Assembly (NCBI GenBank): GCA_947458475.1
Contig: CANGZP010000013.1
Location: forward strand, 1-44,499
DNA length: 44,499 nt
Source: Cyclobacteriaceae bacterium
GTDB taxonomy: Bacteria > Bacteroidota > Bacteroidia > Cytophagales > Cyclobacteriaceae
Direction: 5' to 3'
Of the stretch, positions 8,401 through 17,072 are shown piece after piece. The position numbers were made by a program, and so were the translations under genes. Numbering within the stretch: position 1 is the stretch's first letter; the number at the start of each line of letters is the position of its first letter. The notes beneath the pieces are model-generated. The model had not been told where the DNA came from and searched no databases. It saw only the letters and a list, made by a program, of their open reading frames with translations.

Positions 8401-8657
8401 TTTGTTAACTGAATGAAAGAAATACAATGGAAATAAGGTAGAAATAGACCGAGCAAGCTCGGTGAAATAAATCATTCGATTCTTGATGGACTATTTCAAT
8501 TAACTGAGAATACAATGGAAACACTTTGAAATATACCGAGCAAGCTCGGTGAAATAGGTCATCCAACACGTCGATCTATCCTATTTCACGAAGCGAAGCG
8601 GAGTGTATTTCTATCGTATTTCCACCGTATTTCCCTTTTCTATTTCCCGTTTCTATT
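8401..8657. repeat. Dispersed intergenic repeat cluster: 11-bp GAAATA units with hairpin inserts
   Basis: Two direct copies on the plus strand (about 8405-8469 and 8500-8556) share TTAACTGA, GAATACAATGGAAA and a 16-bp palindrome ACCGAGCAAGCTCGGT (8448-8463 and 8535-8550) followed by GAAATA. GAAATA-type hexamers begin at 8419, 8430 and 8441 (period 11) and again at 8464 after the hairpin (23). A third unit runs in reverse (8582-8659): TATTTC begins at 8582, 8606, 8617 and 8628, then 8641 and 8654. The same unit occurs again near 29.7 kb. The cluster fills the gap between hisF and hisIE and would be transcribed within the his mRNA. Confidence 0.8.
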
Positions 8658-9413
8658 TCATTTCCTTACAACTACCCCTTCCTCATCCAAATACATTTTC
8701 AATTCAGGAATTCCAATTTCCTTGAAGTGAAAAATACTTGCTGCCAAAGCTGCATCGGCTTTTCCAGAAGTAAACACTTCCTTAAAATGGAGCATGCTCC
8801 CCGCACCGCCAGAAGCGATTACCGGAATAGGCAACGCTCCTGAAATCGCAGCAGTCAATTCCATTGCAAAACCCGCCTTCGTGCCGTCATGGTCCATGGA
8901 GGTTAGCAGAATCTCCCCTGCACCCCGATCCGCCAGTTCCTTGGCCCAAGCCTTGGATTGCAAGGTGGTTGCCGTCCTTCCTCCATGCGTATGTACCCAA
9001 TCTACTCCATCCATTTGTCTAGAATCAATGGCTACCACCACACACTGAGAACCAAACTCTTTGGCAAGTTCATCAATAAGCTGAGGCGTTTTCACGGCCG
9101 CTGAATTGATGGAAATCTTATCTGCACCTGCTGCCAACAAAGCGTAAACATCCTGAATCGAAGCGATGCCTCCGCCAACCGTAAAGGGAATTCGAACTTC
9201 CTTGGCAACCTGCGTCACCAAATCAACTAACGTTTTTCGCTTGTCTACCGTAGCTGTAATGTCAAGAAATACAAGTTCATCCGCACCTTGTTCTGAATAC
9301 AACTTGGCCAAGGCCACGGGATCTCCCGCATCTCGAAGTTCCACAAAATTCACCCCTTTGACCGTGCGGCCATCTTTGATGTCGAGACAAGGGATAATTC
9401 GTTTGGTTAGCAT
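8658..9413 (-). CDS. hisF: Imidazole glycerol phosphate synthase, cyclase subunit HisF
   Basis: A 251-residue (beta/alpha)8 barrel that, with HisH, converts PRFAR and glutamine-derived ammonia to imidazole glycerol phosphate and AICAR. The catalytic Asp of [15 protein letters not shown] (about residue 11) and the second acidic residue in VVAIDSRQ (about 130) are present, as are the phosphate-binding GGGI and ASGGAGS loops. The start is the ATG at 9411-9413. hisA lies upstream with an 80-base gap. Confidence 0.97.
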   Translation of the reverse strand: MLTKRIIPCLDIKDGRTVKGVNFVELRDAGDPVALAKLYSEQGADELVFLDITATVDKRKTLVDLVTQVAKEVRIPFTVGGGIASIQDVYALLAAGADKISINSAAVKTPQLIDELAKEFGSQCVVVAIDSRQMDGVDWVHTHGGRTATTLQSKAWAKELADRGAGEILLTSMDHDGTKAGFAMELTAAISGALPIPVIASGGAGSMLHFKEVFTSGKADAALAASIFHFKEIGIPELKMYLDEEGVVVRK

Positions 9414-9493
9414 GCGATAGTAAACAGGTAATACGTAGTAAATGATTTGAAGTAATTCAGGGACAGGCCTCTACAGGCGAGTATACCAGTAAT

Positions 9494-10216
9494 TTAATGC
9501 GATTCGAATTGGGCCAACTCTTCCAAACTGACCTTCCCTTCGTAATAAGCTTTCCCAACAATGGTTCCATAGACTCCTAGTTTTTGGAGTTCCTCCAAGT
9601 CCTTCAGGCAGGATACCCCTCCACTGGCGATGAGTTGCAATTCGGGCAACTCCTGAAGGATCTCTCGGTACAACTCAAAAGATGGGCCTTGGAGCAATCC
9701 ATCCTTGGCTACATCCGTACAGATGACTTGTCGAATACCTTTGCTATAGTACCCTTTAATAAAGGGAATTAGCTCCAACAGAGTGGTTTCTTCCCAACCT
9801 CCCACGGCAATTTTTTTATCCTTGGCATCGGCACCCAGGATGATTTTTCCGGAGCTAAATACTTCTAGCCAAGATTCAAACAAACTTGGATTTTTTACCG
9901 CAATACTTCCGCCGGTAACTTGCGAAGCACCGAGCCTGAATGCCTTTTCGATCTCTTCCTGCGATTGAATGCCACCGCCAAAATCCACTTCCAAACGAGT
10001 GCCGGAACAAATACGCTGCAAAACGGCTCCATTCATGATTTTTTTGGCTTTGGCCCCATCTAAATCCACCAAATGAAGCCTCTTCAATCCTACCCCTTCA
10101 AAGCGCTTGGCCATCTCCAATGGATCATCGTGGTATTCGGTCTTCCGCTGGTAGTCGCCCTGGCTGAGACGAACACATTTACCTCCGATCAAATCAATAG
10201 CAGGAATTACATGCAT
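9494..10216 (-). CDS. hisA: Phosphoribosylformimino-5-aminoimidazole carboxamide ribotide isomerase HisA
   Basis: A 240-residue barrel enzyme isomerises ProFAR to PRFAR, the substrate of HisF/HisH. The N-terminal PAIDLIGGKCVRLSQGDY carries the catalytic Asp (residue 8); ICTDVAKDGLLQGP carries the second Asp, and IASGGVS is the phosphate-binding loop. The start is the ATG at 10214-10216, with hisH 54 bases upstream on the same strand. Confidence 0.96.
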   Translation of the reverse strand: MHVIPAIDLIGGKCVRLSQGDYQRKTEYHDDPLEMAKRFEGVGLKRLHLVDLDGAKAKKIMNGAVLQRICSGTRLEVDFGGGIQSQEEIEKAFRLGASQVTGGSIAVKNPSLFESWLEVFSSGKIILGADAKDKKIAVGGWEETTLLELIPFIKGYYSKGIRQVICTDVAKDGLLQGPSFELYREILQELPELQLIASGGVSCLKDLEELQKLGVYGTIVGKAYYEGKVSLEELAQFESH

Positions 10217-10270
10217 GGTTGTATGGCTAAGGGAGAGTTTTGCAACCCTAAATCCCTTGGTGAATCTTAA

Positions 10271-10876
10271 TTAAGTAGAAGGCAGCGCTAGAAAATTCTC
10301 CAGGAGCTTTTCTCCTAAAGTACTGCTTTTCTCGGGGTGGGCTTGAATCGCCCAATAGTTGGCTCGATGGAGAATAGCCGTAAAATCTTGAATGTAGTGG
10401 GTAGTGGCAAGAGTGCCTTCTCCTAGGGTCGCATAGTAACTGTGCACATAGTACAGGTGTCTTGCGTCAGGCAGATCCTTGAGTAAGGGATTGTCCACTA
10501 AGTTCTCGATCGAATTCCAGCCCACATGAGGTACTTTTTCTTGACCGTCCGCACTTGGAATAAAGCGTTTGACGAGCTGAGGAAAGATGCCCAAACAGGG
10601 GGTATTGTTCTCTTCCGAATGGGTGCAGAGTAGCTGCAAACCCAAGCAAACTCCCAAAAAAGGTTGCTTCACGTCCCGAATCACTTGGTCCAGATTTCGC
10701 TCCTTCAAGTAGGCCATCGCAGAACTGGCTTCACCCTGACCCGGAAAAATCACCCGGTCTGCCGTAGAGATTTTCTGGGGATCATCTGTAAGTTCAGCCT
10801 CCACCCCAAGCCGCTCTAGCGCATAGCACACGGATTGGACATTGCCTGCATTGTACTTGATTAAGGCTACTTTCAT
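10271..10876 (-). CDS. hisH: Imidazole glycerol phosphate synthase, glutaminase subunit HisH
   Basis: A 201-residue class I glutamine amidotransferase supplies ammonia to HisF. The nucleophile Cys77 lies in FLGVCLGLQ; the His and Glu of the triad are in AIQAHPEKS. The start chosen is the ATG at 10874-10876 (MKVALIKYNAGN), which matches family N-termini; the longer frame to 10927 adds 17 residues without similarity. It follows the phenylalanine hydroxylase gene by 67 bases and may share its transcript. Confidence 0.95.
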   Translation of the reverse strand: MKVALIKYNAGNVQSVCYALERLGVEAELTDDPQKISTADRVIFPGQGEASSAMAYLKERNLDQVIRDVKQPFLGVCLGLQLLCTHSEENNTPCLGIFPQLVKRFIPSADGQEKVPHVGWNSIENLVDNPLLKDLPDARHLYYVHSYYATLGEGTLATTHYIQDFTAILHRANYWAIQAHPEKSSTLGEKLLENFLALPST

Positions 10877-10943
10877 GGACTTTTTGCAAGTGGAAACGAT
10901 CTGGGTTGTAGTCCAGATCGTTGCCAAACCTGCCTAGTTAAGT

Positions 10944-11726
10944 TTAATTTTTATTTTCTGCTGCCAGCAGCTCTTCAAGCACTCGCTCAATTTCCGGCAA
11001 GGACTCAAATAGTTGCTCGAAACTATCAATCACCCAATATTTGTCTTGAAAGCGGTCCTTCCAGTAGGAGGTCATCATGATCTGACGCACATCGTACGGA
11101 AAATGACTTGGCTCATTCGAGAGCGCATAGGCTGTCTCCCCAGCCGAACTTAGAATTCCAGCTCCATACACACGGAGCTCACCTTCTTCACGAATCAATC
11201 CAAATTCGATGGTGAACCAATAAATCCGACTCAGCAATTGGATGGCCCAAGGGTTCTGAATGTGCTTTGAAGCCATCGCACTCAGTCTTTCTAGAAAATC
11301 AACATAGGGCTGATTGACTAGAAGTGGAAGGTGTGCAAAGGCATCGTGAAACATGTCGGGCTCCTCCAAATAATCCAGCTGCTCCATCTTTCGAAGCCAG
11401 GTAGAGGACGGAAAGCGCTTGTTGCTCAATAAGCCGAAAAACAAGTCATCGTCAATCAATCCTGGCACTACCTGAACTTGCCATCCTGTGGTCTGTCGGA
11501 GGACCTCGTTTAGTTCCTCAAAGTTCGCAATACGGTCTGCTGTAAAATTTACCGCTTTCATACCTTCCAAATAGGCCTTTGAAGCCGCTTTAGGAAGTTG
11601 AGGAACCTGCCGCTCGAAAAGTATTTTCCAAACCTGGAAATCCTCTTCCGTGTACGCAGCATAATCCTGACGCATGTCATTTAATCTCGGGTCAGAAAAG
11701 ACCCACTCTTTGGGTTTTTCAATCAT
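10944..11726 (-). CDS. phhA: Phenylalanine 4-monooxygenase
   Basis: A 260-residue monomeric bacterial-type aromatic amino acid hydroxylase converts Phe to Tyr using tetrahydropterin, O2 and Fe(II). The iron facial triad is visible: His127 and His132 in FHDAFAHLP and Glu174 in FTIEFGL. The downstream VYGAGILSSAGETAYAL segment is also conserved. There is no N-terminal ACT regulatory domain. It sits between trpA (221-base gap) and hisH (67 bases) on the same strand; no clear TAnnTTTG promoter was found in front of it, so read-through from trp is possible. Confidence 0.95.
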   Translation of the reverse strand: MIEKPKEWVFSDPRLNDMRQDYAAYTEEDFQVWKILFERQVPQLPKAASKAYLEGMKAVNFTADRIANFEELNEVLRQTTGWQVQVVPGLIDDDLFFGLLSNKRFPSSTWLRKMEQLDYLEEPDMFHDAFAHLPLLVNQPYVDFLERLSAMASKHIQNPWAIQLLSRIYWFTIEFGLIREEGELRVYGAGILSSAGETAYALSNEPSHFPYDVRQIMMTSYWKDRFQDKYWVIDSFEQLFESLPEIERVLEELLAAENKN

Positions 11727-11947
11727 TATATCTTGGGTTTAATTCTCGGGGTACTCTGGGTAAGCTACACTAATCTAGAATTGTTGGCACTTATTTTAAT
11801 TGCTCCACTTTCCATTGTTTTCAACTCAGAAAACCACTTAGCTGTTGCAAAAACTGAGAAGTAATTTCAACTCTGGGAGTTCAAGTTACGCAGGGATTTC
11901 AGTTGGTACAAGCCAATTTCAAACCCCAGCAGTTGGTTGGGAAAGGA

Positions 11948-12721
11948 TTAGCCAATAACTCCTTGAATGAAGGCCTTGATGTCTCTATTCAGCTCATTTG
12001 AATTTTTAATATTCTTGATAAAAGCCGATCCAATGATTGCTCCCTGACTGTAACGCGAGGCGAGTTGGAAGGTGGCCGCATCCGAAATCCCAAAGCCGAT
12101 GAGGCGCGGATTGGAAAGATTCATCGCTGCTACCCGCTCAAAATACTGTTCCTGCTCTGGTGAAATTTCCGCCTTTGCGCCCGTGATGGCATGGGAAGAG
12201 ACCATGTAAATAAATCCATTGGAATGCTCGTCCACTTCGCGGATTCGCTTTTCAGAGGTTTGCGGAGAAATCAAGAAGATATTGAATAAACCATAGCGCT
12301 CAAACAACTCTTTGTACTCTTCCAAATAATGGCTCATGGGCAGGTCTGGAAGGATCAATCCATCAATCCCCAGCTCCTTGCATTTTTTGCAAAACTCCTC
12401 CACTCCATATTGGATGATTGGGTTGAGATAGCCCATCAGCACTACTGGAAGATGGATTTTAGCTCTGAAGCCCAGCAATTGCGAAAATAGTTTTTTGATG
12501 CTCATCCCATTCTCCAAGGCGATGGTATTGCTTTCTTGGATGGTCGGCCCATCGGCAATAGGGTCTGAGTAGGGCAAACCAATTTCAATAATATCTGCAC
12601 CTGCTGCCTGGATGGCCTCCATGACGGGCAAGGTATCTTCTAGATTAGGGAAACCCGCCGTCACATAAATGGAGAGGATGCGTTCTTTTTTGGTTTGAAA
12701 TAGGTAGTCGATACGATTCAT
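11948..12721 (-). CDS. trpA: Tryptophan synthase alpha subunit
   Basis: A 257-residue TIM barrel splits indole-3-glycerol phosphate to indole and glyceraldehyde 3-phosphate, passing indole to TrpB. Catalytic Glu46 and Asp57 lie in IIEIGLPYSDPIADGPTIQ; the FGIS phosphate-binding segment (LIGFGISDAA) is present. It is the last gene of the trp operon, 68 bases or so after trpB. Confidence 0.97.
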   Translation of the reverse strand: MNRIDYLFQTKKERILSIYVTAGFPNLEDTLPVMEAIQAAGADIIEIGLPYSDPIADGPTIQESNTIALENGMSIKKLFSQLLGFRAKIHLPVVLMGYLNPIIQYGVEEFCKKCKELGIDGLILPDLPMSHYLEEYKELFERYGLFNIFLISPQTSEKRIREVDEHSNGFIYMVSSHAITGAKAEISPEQEQYFERVAAMNLSNPRLIGFGISDAATFQLASRYSQGAIIGSAFIKNIKNSNELNRDIKAFIQGVIG

Positions 12722-12789
12722 GGTACTTTAGGATCTTGAGTGAAGTGAAGAGGAATTGAGATTTGAAAGGGCCTGAATTAGCGATTGCC

Positions 12790-13971
12790 TCAATAATTTC
12801 CCCAGTGGATGTAAGTTTCCAAATCCTTATCTCCCCTACCTGAAAGGTTGATTACGATCAGGTCATTCGCATTAAATTCAATTTGATGTAGTGCATGGAT
12901 GGCATGAGCCGTCTCGATCGCAGGAATGATTCCCTCTGTACGACTCAACAAAATACCAGCCTTCATCGCATCCTCATCCTCTACCCCAACAAACTCCGCT
13001 CGTCCAATTTCATGCAAATGGGCATGTACCGGGCCAATTCCTGGATAGTCCAGGCCTGCAGAGATGGAATGCGGTTCAATCACTTGTCCATCTTCGGTTT
13101 GCATCAACAAGGTTTTGGATCCATGCAAAATCCCAGGAGTACCCAAAACCGAGGTGGCAGCAGACTTGCCGGAATGGATCCCATGCCCCGCAGCCTCCAC
13201 CGCAATCAGGCGCACCTTGGGTTCATTGTAGTAGTGGTAAAATGCTCCAGCGGCATTGGATCCTCCACCCACACAGGCAATCACGAGGTCTGGATTTTCG
13301 CGACCTTCTTTTGCCTTCAACTGCCATTTGATCTCTTCCGAGATGACGGACTGAAATCGTGCCACCATCTCTGGATAAGGATGTGGTCCCACCACGGAAC
13401 CGATGATGTAATGCGTTCCCACTGGGTCCGCAATCCAAGCGCGCATGGCTTCATTGGTGGCATCTTTTAAGGTCTTTGAACCTGAGGTCGCTGGTACCAC
13501 CTTGGCACCAAGGATGCGCATCCGCTCCACATTGGGACGCTGACGCTTGATGTCCAACTCTCCCATGTAGATCGTGCAATCCATGCCCATCAAGGCACAG
13601 ACGGTAGCCGTAGCCACCCCGTGCTGTCCCGCTCCAGTCTCTGCGATGATGCGTTTTTTACCCAGCTTCTTGGCTAGGATAATCTGCCCTACCGTATTGT
13701 TGACCTTGTGGGCACCCGTATGACAGAGGTCTTCTCGCTTGAGGTAAATCTTGGCTCCAAAACTTTCGGAAAGCCGAGCTGCCAAATAGAGTGGCGTAGG
13801 TCTTCCCACAAAGTCCTTGAGCAGACTTTGAAATTCCTCTTGATACGTTGGGCTTGCCACAATGGCTTCCCAGTTTTCTCGGAGCTCCTCCACATTCGGA
13901 TACAACATCTCGGGGATGTAAGCCCCTCCAAAATTTCCATAAAACCCTTTTTCGTCAACTTGTATCATCAT
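12790..13971 (-). CDS. trpB: Tryptophan synthase beta subunit
   Basis: A PLP enzyme condenses indole and serine to tryptophan. From the ATG at 13969-13971 it has 393 residues; the track-length frame to 13992 would use TTG. The PLP lysine is Lys89 in LCHTGAHKVNN, and the phosphate-binding loop GGGSNAAG is present. The 31-base gap to trpF and the order trpF-trpB-trpA are usual for Bacteroidota. Confidence 0.96.
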   Translation of the reverse strand: MMIQVDEKGFYGNFGGAYIPEMLYPNVEELRENWEAIVASPTYQEEFQSLLKDFVGRPTPLYLAARLSESFGAKIYLKREDLCHTGAHKVNNTVGQIILAKKLGKKRIIAETGAGQHGVATATVCALMGMDCTIYMGELDIKRQRPNVERMRILGAKVVPATSGSKTLKDATNEAMRAWIADPVGTHYIIGSVVGPHPYPEMVARFQSVISEEIKWQLKAKEGRENPDLVIACVGGGSNAAGAFYHYYNEPKVRLIAVEAAGHGIHSGKSAATSVLGTPGILHGSKTLLMQTEDGQVIEPHSISAGLDYPGIGPVHAHLHEIGRAEFVGVEDEDAMKAGILLSRTEGIIPAIETAHAIHALHQIEFNANDLIVINLSGRGDKDLETYIHWGNY

Positions 13972-14002
13972 CTCGCTGGTTATCGTCTCCAATTGGCAGA
14001 CC

Positions 14003-14629
14003 TTATCTGTTCAACTTTTGTTTAAATTCCTTCAAATCAGGAATATGCTTTAGCCCTGGAGCAATTTCAAATCCAGAATTAACATCCACTCCTAGCAGCT
14101 GGGGAAGGTCATTACTCAACTCTAAAATTTCAGCTGCATGGGCCAACCGTAATCCTCCACTGAGGAAAAAACCTTTTTCGAATGGGTACTCTTTCAGAAG
14201 TTCCCAATCAAATGTTTTTCCAGAACCTCCCTTGCTCGCCGTAGCCGTATCAAAAAGAAAACGATCTACATGGGGAACAAATTCTTCCATCAGCTTCCAA
14301 TCCAGCTTCTCTCCAACACCAAAGACCTTCCAAATTTCTAATTCGGTATCTTCCTTCAGTTGCTTGACCACCTCCACAGATTCTCCTCCATGCAGCTGAA
14401 GCGCCGAAAGGCCAAACAAGGCGGTTTTTCGACGAATTTCCGACTGTTCTTCCCCTACGAATACCCCCACTTTCTTTAAGGGCAAATCCACCAACCAATC
14501 GATACTTTCCTCAGAAACAAGTCGAGGGGACTTGGGATAGAAAATCAAACCCATCCAATCTGGATTGACTTCTTGGACCAATTGGTAACAATTGTCCCTT
14601 TCCCGCATGCCACAAACTTTAATTTCCAT
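14003..14629 (-). CDS. trpF: Phosphoribosylanthranilate isomerase
   Basis: A 208-residue barrel performs the Amadori rearrangement of PRA to CdRP. The general base Cys is in the N-terminal KVCGMR (Cys6) and the general acid Asp in FLFDTATASKGGSGKTFDW. The LSGGL and GVDVNSGFE phosphate-binding loops are present. Its start overlaps the end of trpC by 11 bases, implying translational coupling. Confidence 0.95.
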   Translation of the reverse strand: MEIKVCGMRERDNCYQLVQEVNPDWMGLIFYPKSPRLVSEESIDWLVDLPLKKVGVFVGEEQSEIRRKTALFGLSALQLHGGESVEVVKQLKEDTELEIWKVFGVGEKLDWKLMEEFVPHVDRFLFDTATASKGGSGKTFDWELLKEYPFEKGFFLSGGLRLAHAAEILELSNDLPQLLGVDVNSGFEIAPGLKHIPDLKEFKQKLNR

Positions 14630-15449
14630 GCCCTGAGATTCCCGTTTTTTGTTCTCCCATCAAGCGTCTAAACTCCTGGATAAATTCTATTGCTGCCTGC
14701 CCTGGGTTTGAGGTTTTCATAAAATTTTCACCAATCAAGAATCCATTGAAACCAGCCTTTCGGAAAGCTACTAGGGTAGCAGGATCCGAAATTCCGCTTT
14801 CAGAAATTTTGACCACCTGGTTGGGAATACGATCCACCAGGGCTAAAGAAGTTTCCAAAGACACTTCAAAGTTTTTTAAGTTTCGATTGTTCACGCCCAC
14901 CACATCCAGCCCGTCACAAAACGACTGTTCCAACTCCTCCAGATTGTGCACTTCCAACAGCACCTCGAGGCCAAGGCTATGGGCAAAGGCCGCCAAGGAT
15001 TGTACTTTTTCTGGGGTTAAGGCAGCAGCAATGAGTAAAATACAATCTGCCCCCATGGATTTGGCTTCCAAAATCTGGTACTCATCTACCACAAAGTCCT
15101 TTCGGAGAATGGGGATGGCCACTTGCTTTCTAGCCAATTCAAGGTCTTCAGTGGCACCTCCAAAATAGTGTAGATCTGTCAAGACGGAAAGTGCTGAGGC
15201 GCCTGCCTGCTCGTATCCTTGGGTCACCTCCACCACTGAGGAGGTACCATTAATCAGTCCCTTGGAGGGAGACTTTCGCTTGAATTCGGTGATGATCCCA
15301 GATTTGGTAGGATCCAATAAAAAAGATTTTAAGGATAGGGTGGCTCTCGAAAAAGCGCTGCTTTTTTCCAATTCGGCCACAGGTAGTTGCTGCTTTCGAG
15401 CTTCTACTTCGAGGTACTTATCGGCTATGATTTTTTCTAGCGTATTCAT
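14619..15449 (-). CDS. trpC: Indole-3-glycerol phosphate synthase
   Basis: A 276-residue enzyme closes the indole ring of CdRP with loss of CO2. Visible family blocks are IITEFKRKSPSKG (catalytic Lys and Glu region), ILRKDFVVDEYQ, LLEVHN, VGVNNRNL and ISESGI. It starts at the ATG at 15447-15449, only 9 bases after trpD, and overlaps trpF at its end. It is separate from TrpF, not fused as in enterobacteria. Confidence 0.96.
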   Translation of the reverse strand: MNTLEKIIADKYLEVEARKQQLPVAELEKSSAFSRATLSLKSFLLDPTKSGIITEFKRKSPSKGLINGTSSVVEVTQGYEQAGASALSVLTDLHYFGGATEDLELARKQVAIPILRKDFVVDEYQILEAKSMGADCILLIAAALTPEKVQSLAAFAHSLGLEVLLEVHNLEELEQSFCDGLDVVGVNNRNLKNFEVSLETSLALVDRIPNQVVKISESGISDPATLVAFRKAGFNGFLIGENFMKTSNPGQAAIEFIQEFRRLMGEQKTGISGHGN

Positions 15450-15458
15450 CGGAGCAAC

Positions 15459-16469
15459 TTAGTTAAAGGACACGGAAGTTTGAGGCTGGATCAATCCTGT
15501 AAACACGCGTAGCGCTTTGCCAGTCAGGAGCGTTTCGTTGGCGAGAGCAAGTGCCTCCTCAAAGCCAAGTCCCTCTCGAGCAGTCACTAGGGCAGCAGCA
15601 GCATTCGCTACCACTACCTGATTTTGTGCGGCAGTACCTTTGCCCCGAAGTACATTTTCAAAGATACGGGCAGACTCGCCTATGGAGGTTCCACCCAGAA
15701 TGCTGTCTGGAGAAAGTTGATCTAGGCCAAGGCTTTGTGGGTGGTAGAGCTTTTCGCCAGAATTGGTGATCATTTTGAAGGGTCCAGTGAGCGATATCTC
15801 ATCGTAGCCATCTAGGGCATGCAAGATAGCAAATCGACCCTCGGTTTCCTGGTAGAGGTAGCCATAGAGTCGTGCCAATTCCAAGCTAAACACCCCTACC
15901 AGTTGCTTTCTAGGAAAACTTGGGTTAACCATGGGTCCAAGCATGTTGAAAAAAGTCTTCACCCCAAGTTCCTTTCGGATAGGTGCTACACTTTTCATTG
16001 CAGGGTGAAAAAGTGGCGCATGCAAAAAGCAAAGGCCTACCTGATCCAAGCTTCTCCGAAGTTGATCGGGGTTTGAACTAAACTCATAGCCAAAATGGGC
16101 CAACAGATTGGAGGAACCACAAATAGAGGAAACGCCCGTATTGCCGTGTTTTGCCACCGCCTGTCCAGCTCCTGCAACGATAAATGAGGAAAGCGTAGAG
16201 ATGTTGAAGGTGTCTTTGCCATCCCCACCTGTGCCACAGAGGTCCATGGCATCGTATTCGGAAAGGTCTACCGGTACGCAGAGCTCAAGCATGGCTTCCC
16301 GGAACCCACGGAGTTCCTCCACTGTAATGCTGCGCATCAGAAACACGGTCATAAAAGCAGCAACTTGGCTACTCGGGTAGGATCCTGTAGCCAAGTTTTT
16401 CAATACCTCCTTCGCCTGCTGCTGCGAGAGGGTTTTGTGTTCAATCAACTGATTTAATATGTCTTTCAT
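15459..16469 (-). CDS. trpD: Anthranilate phosphoribosyltransferase
   Basis: A 336-residue enzyme transfers phosphoribose from PRPP to anthranilate. The PRPP and Mg sites are clear: DLCGTGGDGKDTFNIST, then AKHGNTGVSS, and the anthranilate-binding region with FNMLGPMVNP. No glutaminase domain is fused; trpG is a separate gene 25 bases upstream. Confidence 0.96.
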   Translation of the reverse strand: MKDILNQLIEHKTLSQQQAKEVLKNLATGSYPSSQVAAFMTVFLMRSITVEELRGFREAMLELCVPVDLSEYDAMDLCGTGGDGKDTFNISTLSSFIVAGAGQAVAKHGNTGVSSICGSSNLLAHFGYEFSSNPDQLRRSLDQVGLCFLHAPLFHPAMKSVAPIRKELGVKTFFNMLGPMVNPSFPRKQLVGVFSLELARLYGYLYQETEGRFAILHALDGYDEISLTGPFKMITNSGEKLYHPQSLGLDQLSPDSILGGTSIGESARIFENVLRGKGTAAQNQVVVANAAAALVTAREGLGFEEALALANETLLTGKALRVFTGLIQPQTSVSFN

Positions 16470-16494
16470 CGGTTAGCGATAGGTAGAAGTCTAA

Positions 16495-17061
16495 TTAATT
16501 TTGAAGCCAGTTTTGGATCAGCTTGGCCCCATGTTCGGTGAGGATACTTTCTGGGTGAAACTGCAGCCCACGGAGGTCAAATTGCCGATGGCGGATGGCC
16601 ATAATTTGTTGGTCTGTGGTACGCCCAATCACCTCCAATTCGACTGGAAGCTGAGATTCATCCACCACCCAAGAATGGTACCTTCCCACGGCAAACTGGG
16701 TGGGTAGTCCTTCAAATAGTCGGTCAGGCACTACGGTGAGCGTGGAAGCCATTCCATGCTGCACCTCAGTCAAGTTGTGTAGCTGCCCTCCAAAGGCCTC
16801 TGCAATGGCCTGATGACCTAGGCAAATCCCAAGGATGGATTTGGTAGCTGCATACCGCTGCAGTACCTCAGGCATCAAGCCCGCTTCGGAAGGAATTCCA
16901 GGACCTGGAGAAAGTAGTATTTTATCAAACTGCTCCACCTCATCCAGGACAAAGGCATCGTTTCGACGGATGTCCAATTGCTGTCCATACCCCAGTTGGC
17001 GGATCAGGTACACCAGGTTGTAGGTGAAGGAATCGTAATTATCTAGGACTAAAATTTTCAT
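16495..17061 (-). CDS. trpG: Anthranilate synthase component II (glutamine amidotransferase)
   Basis: A 188-residue class I amidotransferase supplies ammonia to TrpE. The oxyanion-hole SPGPG, nucleophile Cys80 in LGICLGHQ and the triad His/Glu in LQFHPES are intact. In many bacteria such a subunit also serves para-aminobenzoate synthase (PabA); its place between trpE and trpD supports the Trp role. It lies 11 bases after trpE. Confidence 0.95.
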   Translation of the reverse strand: MKILVLDNYDSFTYNLVYLIRQLGYGQQLDIRRNDAFVLDEVEQFDKILLSPGPGIPSEAGLMPEVLQRYAATKSILGICLGHQAIAEAFGGQLHNLTEVQHGMASTLTVVPDRLFEGLPTQFAVGRYHSWVVDESQLPVELEVIGRTTDQQIMAIRHRQFDLRGLQFHPESILTEHGAKLIQNWLQN

Positions 17062-17072
17062 GGACGCATCGC

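Noticed and set aside
8401-8657. CRISPR array
   Set aside because: Repeat units are short (11 bp) and degenerate, with no uniform unique spacers and no cas genes.
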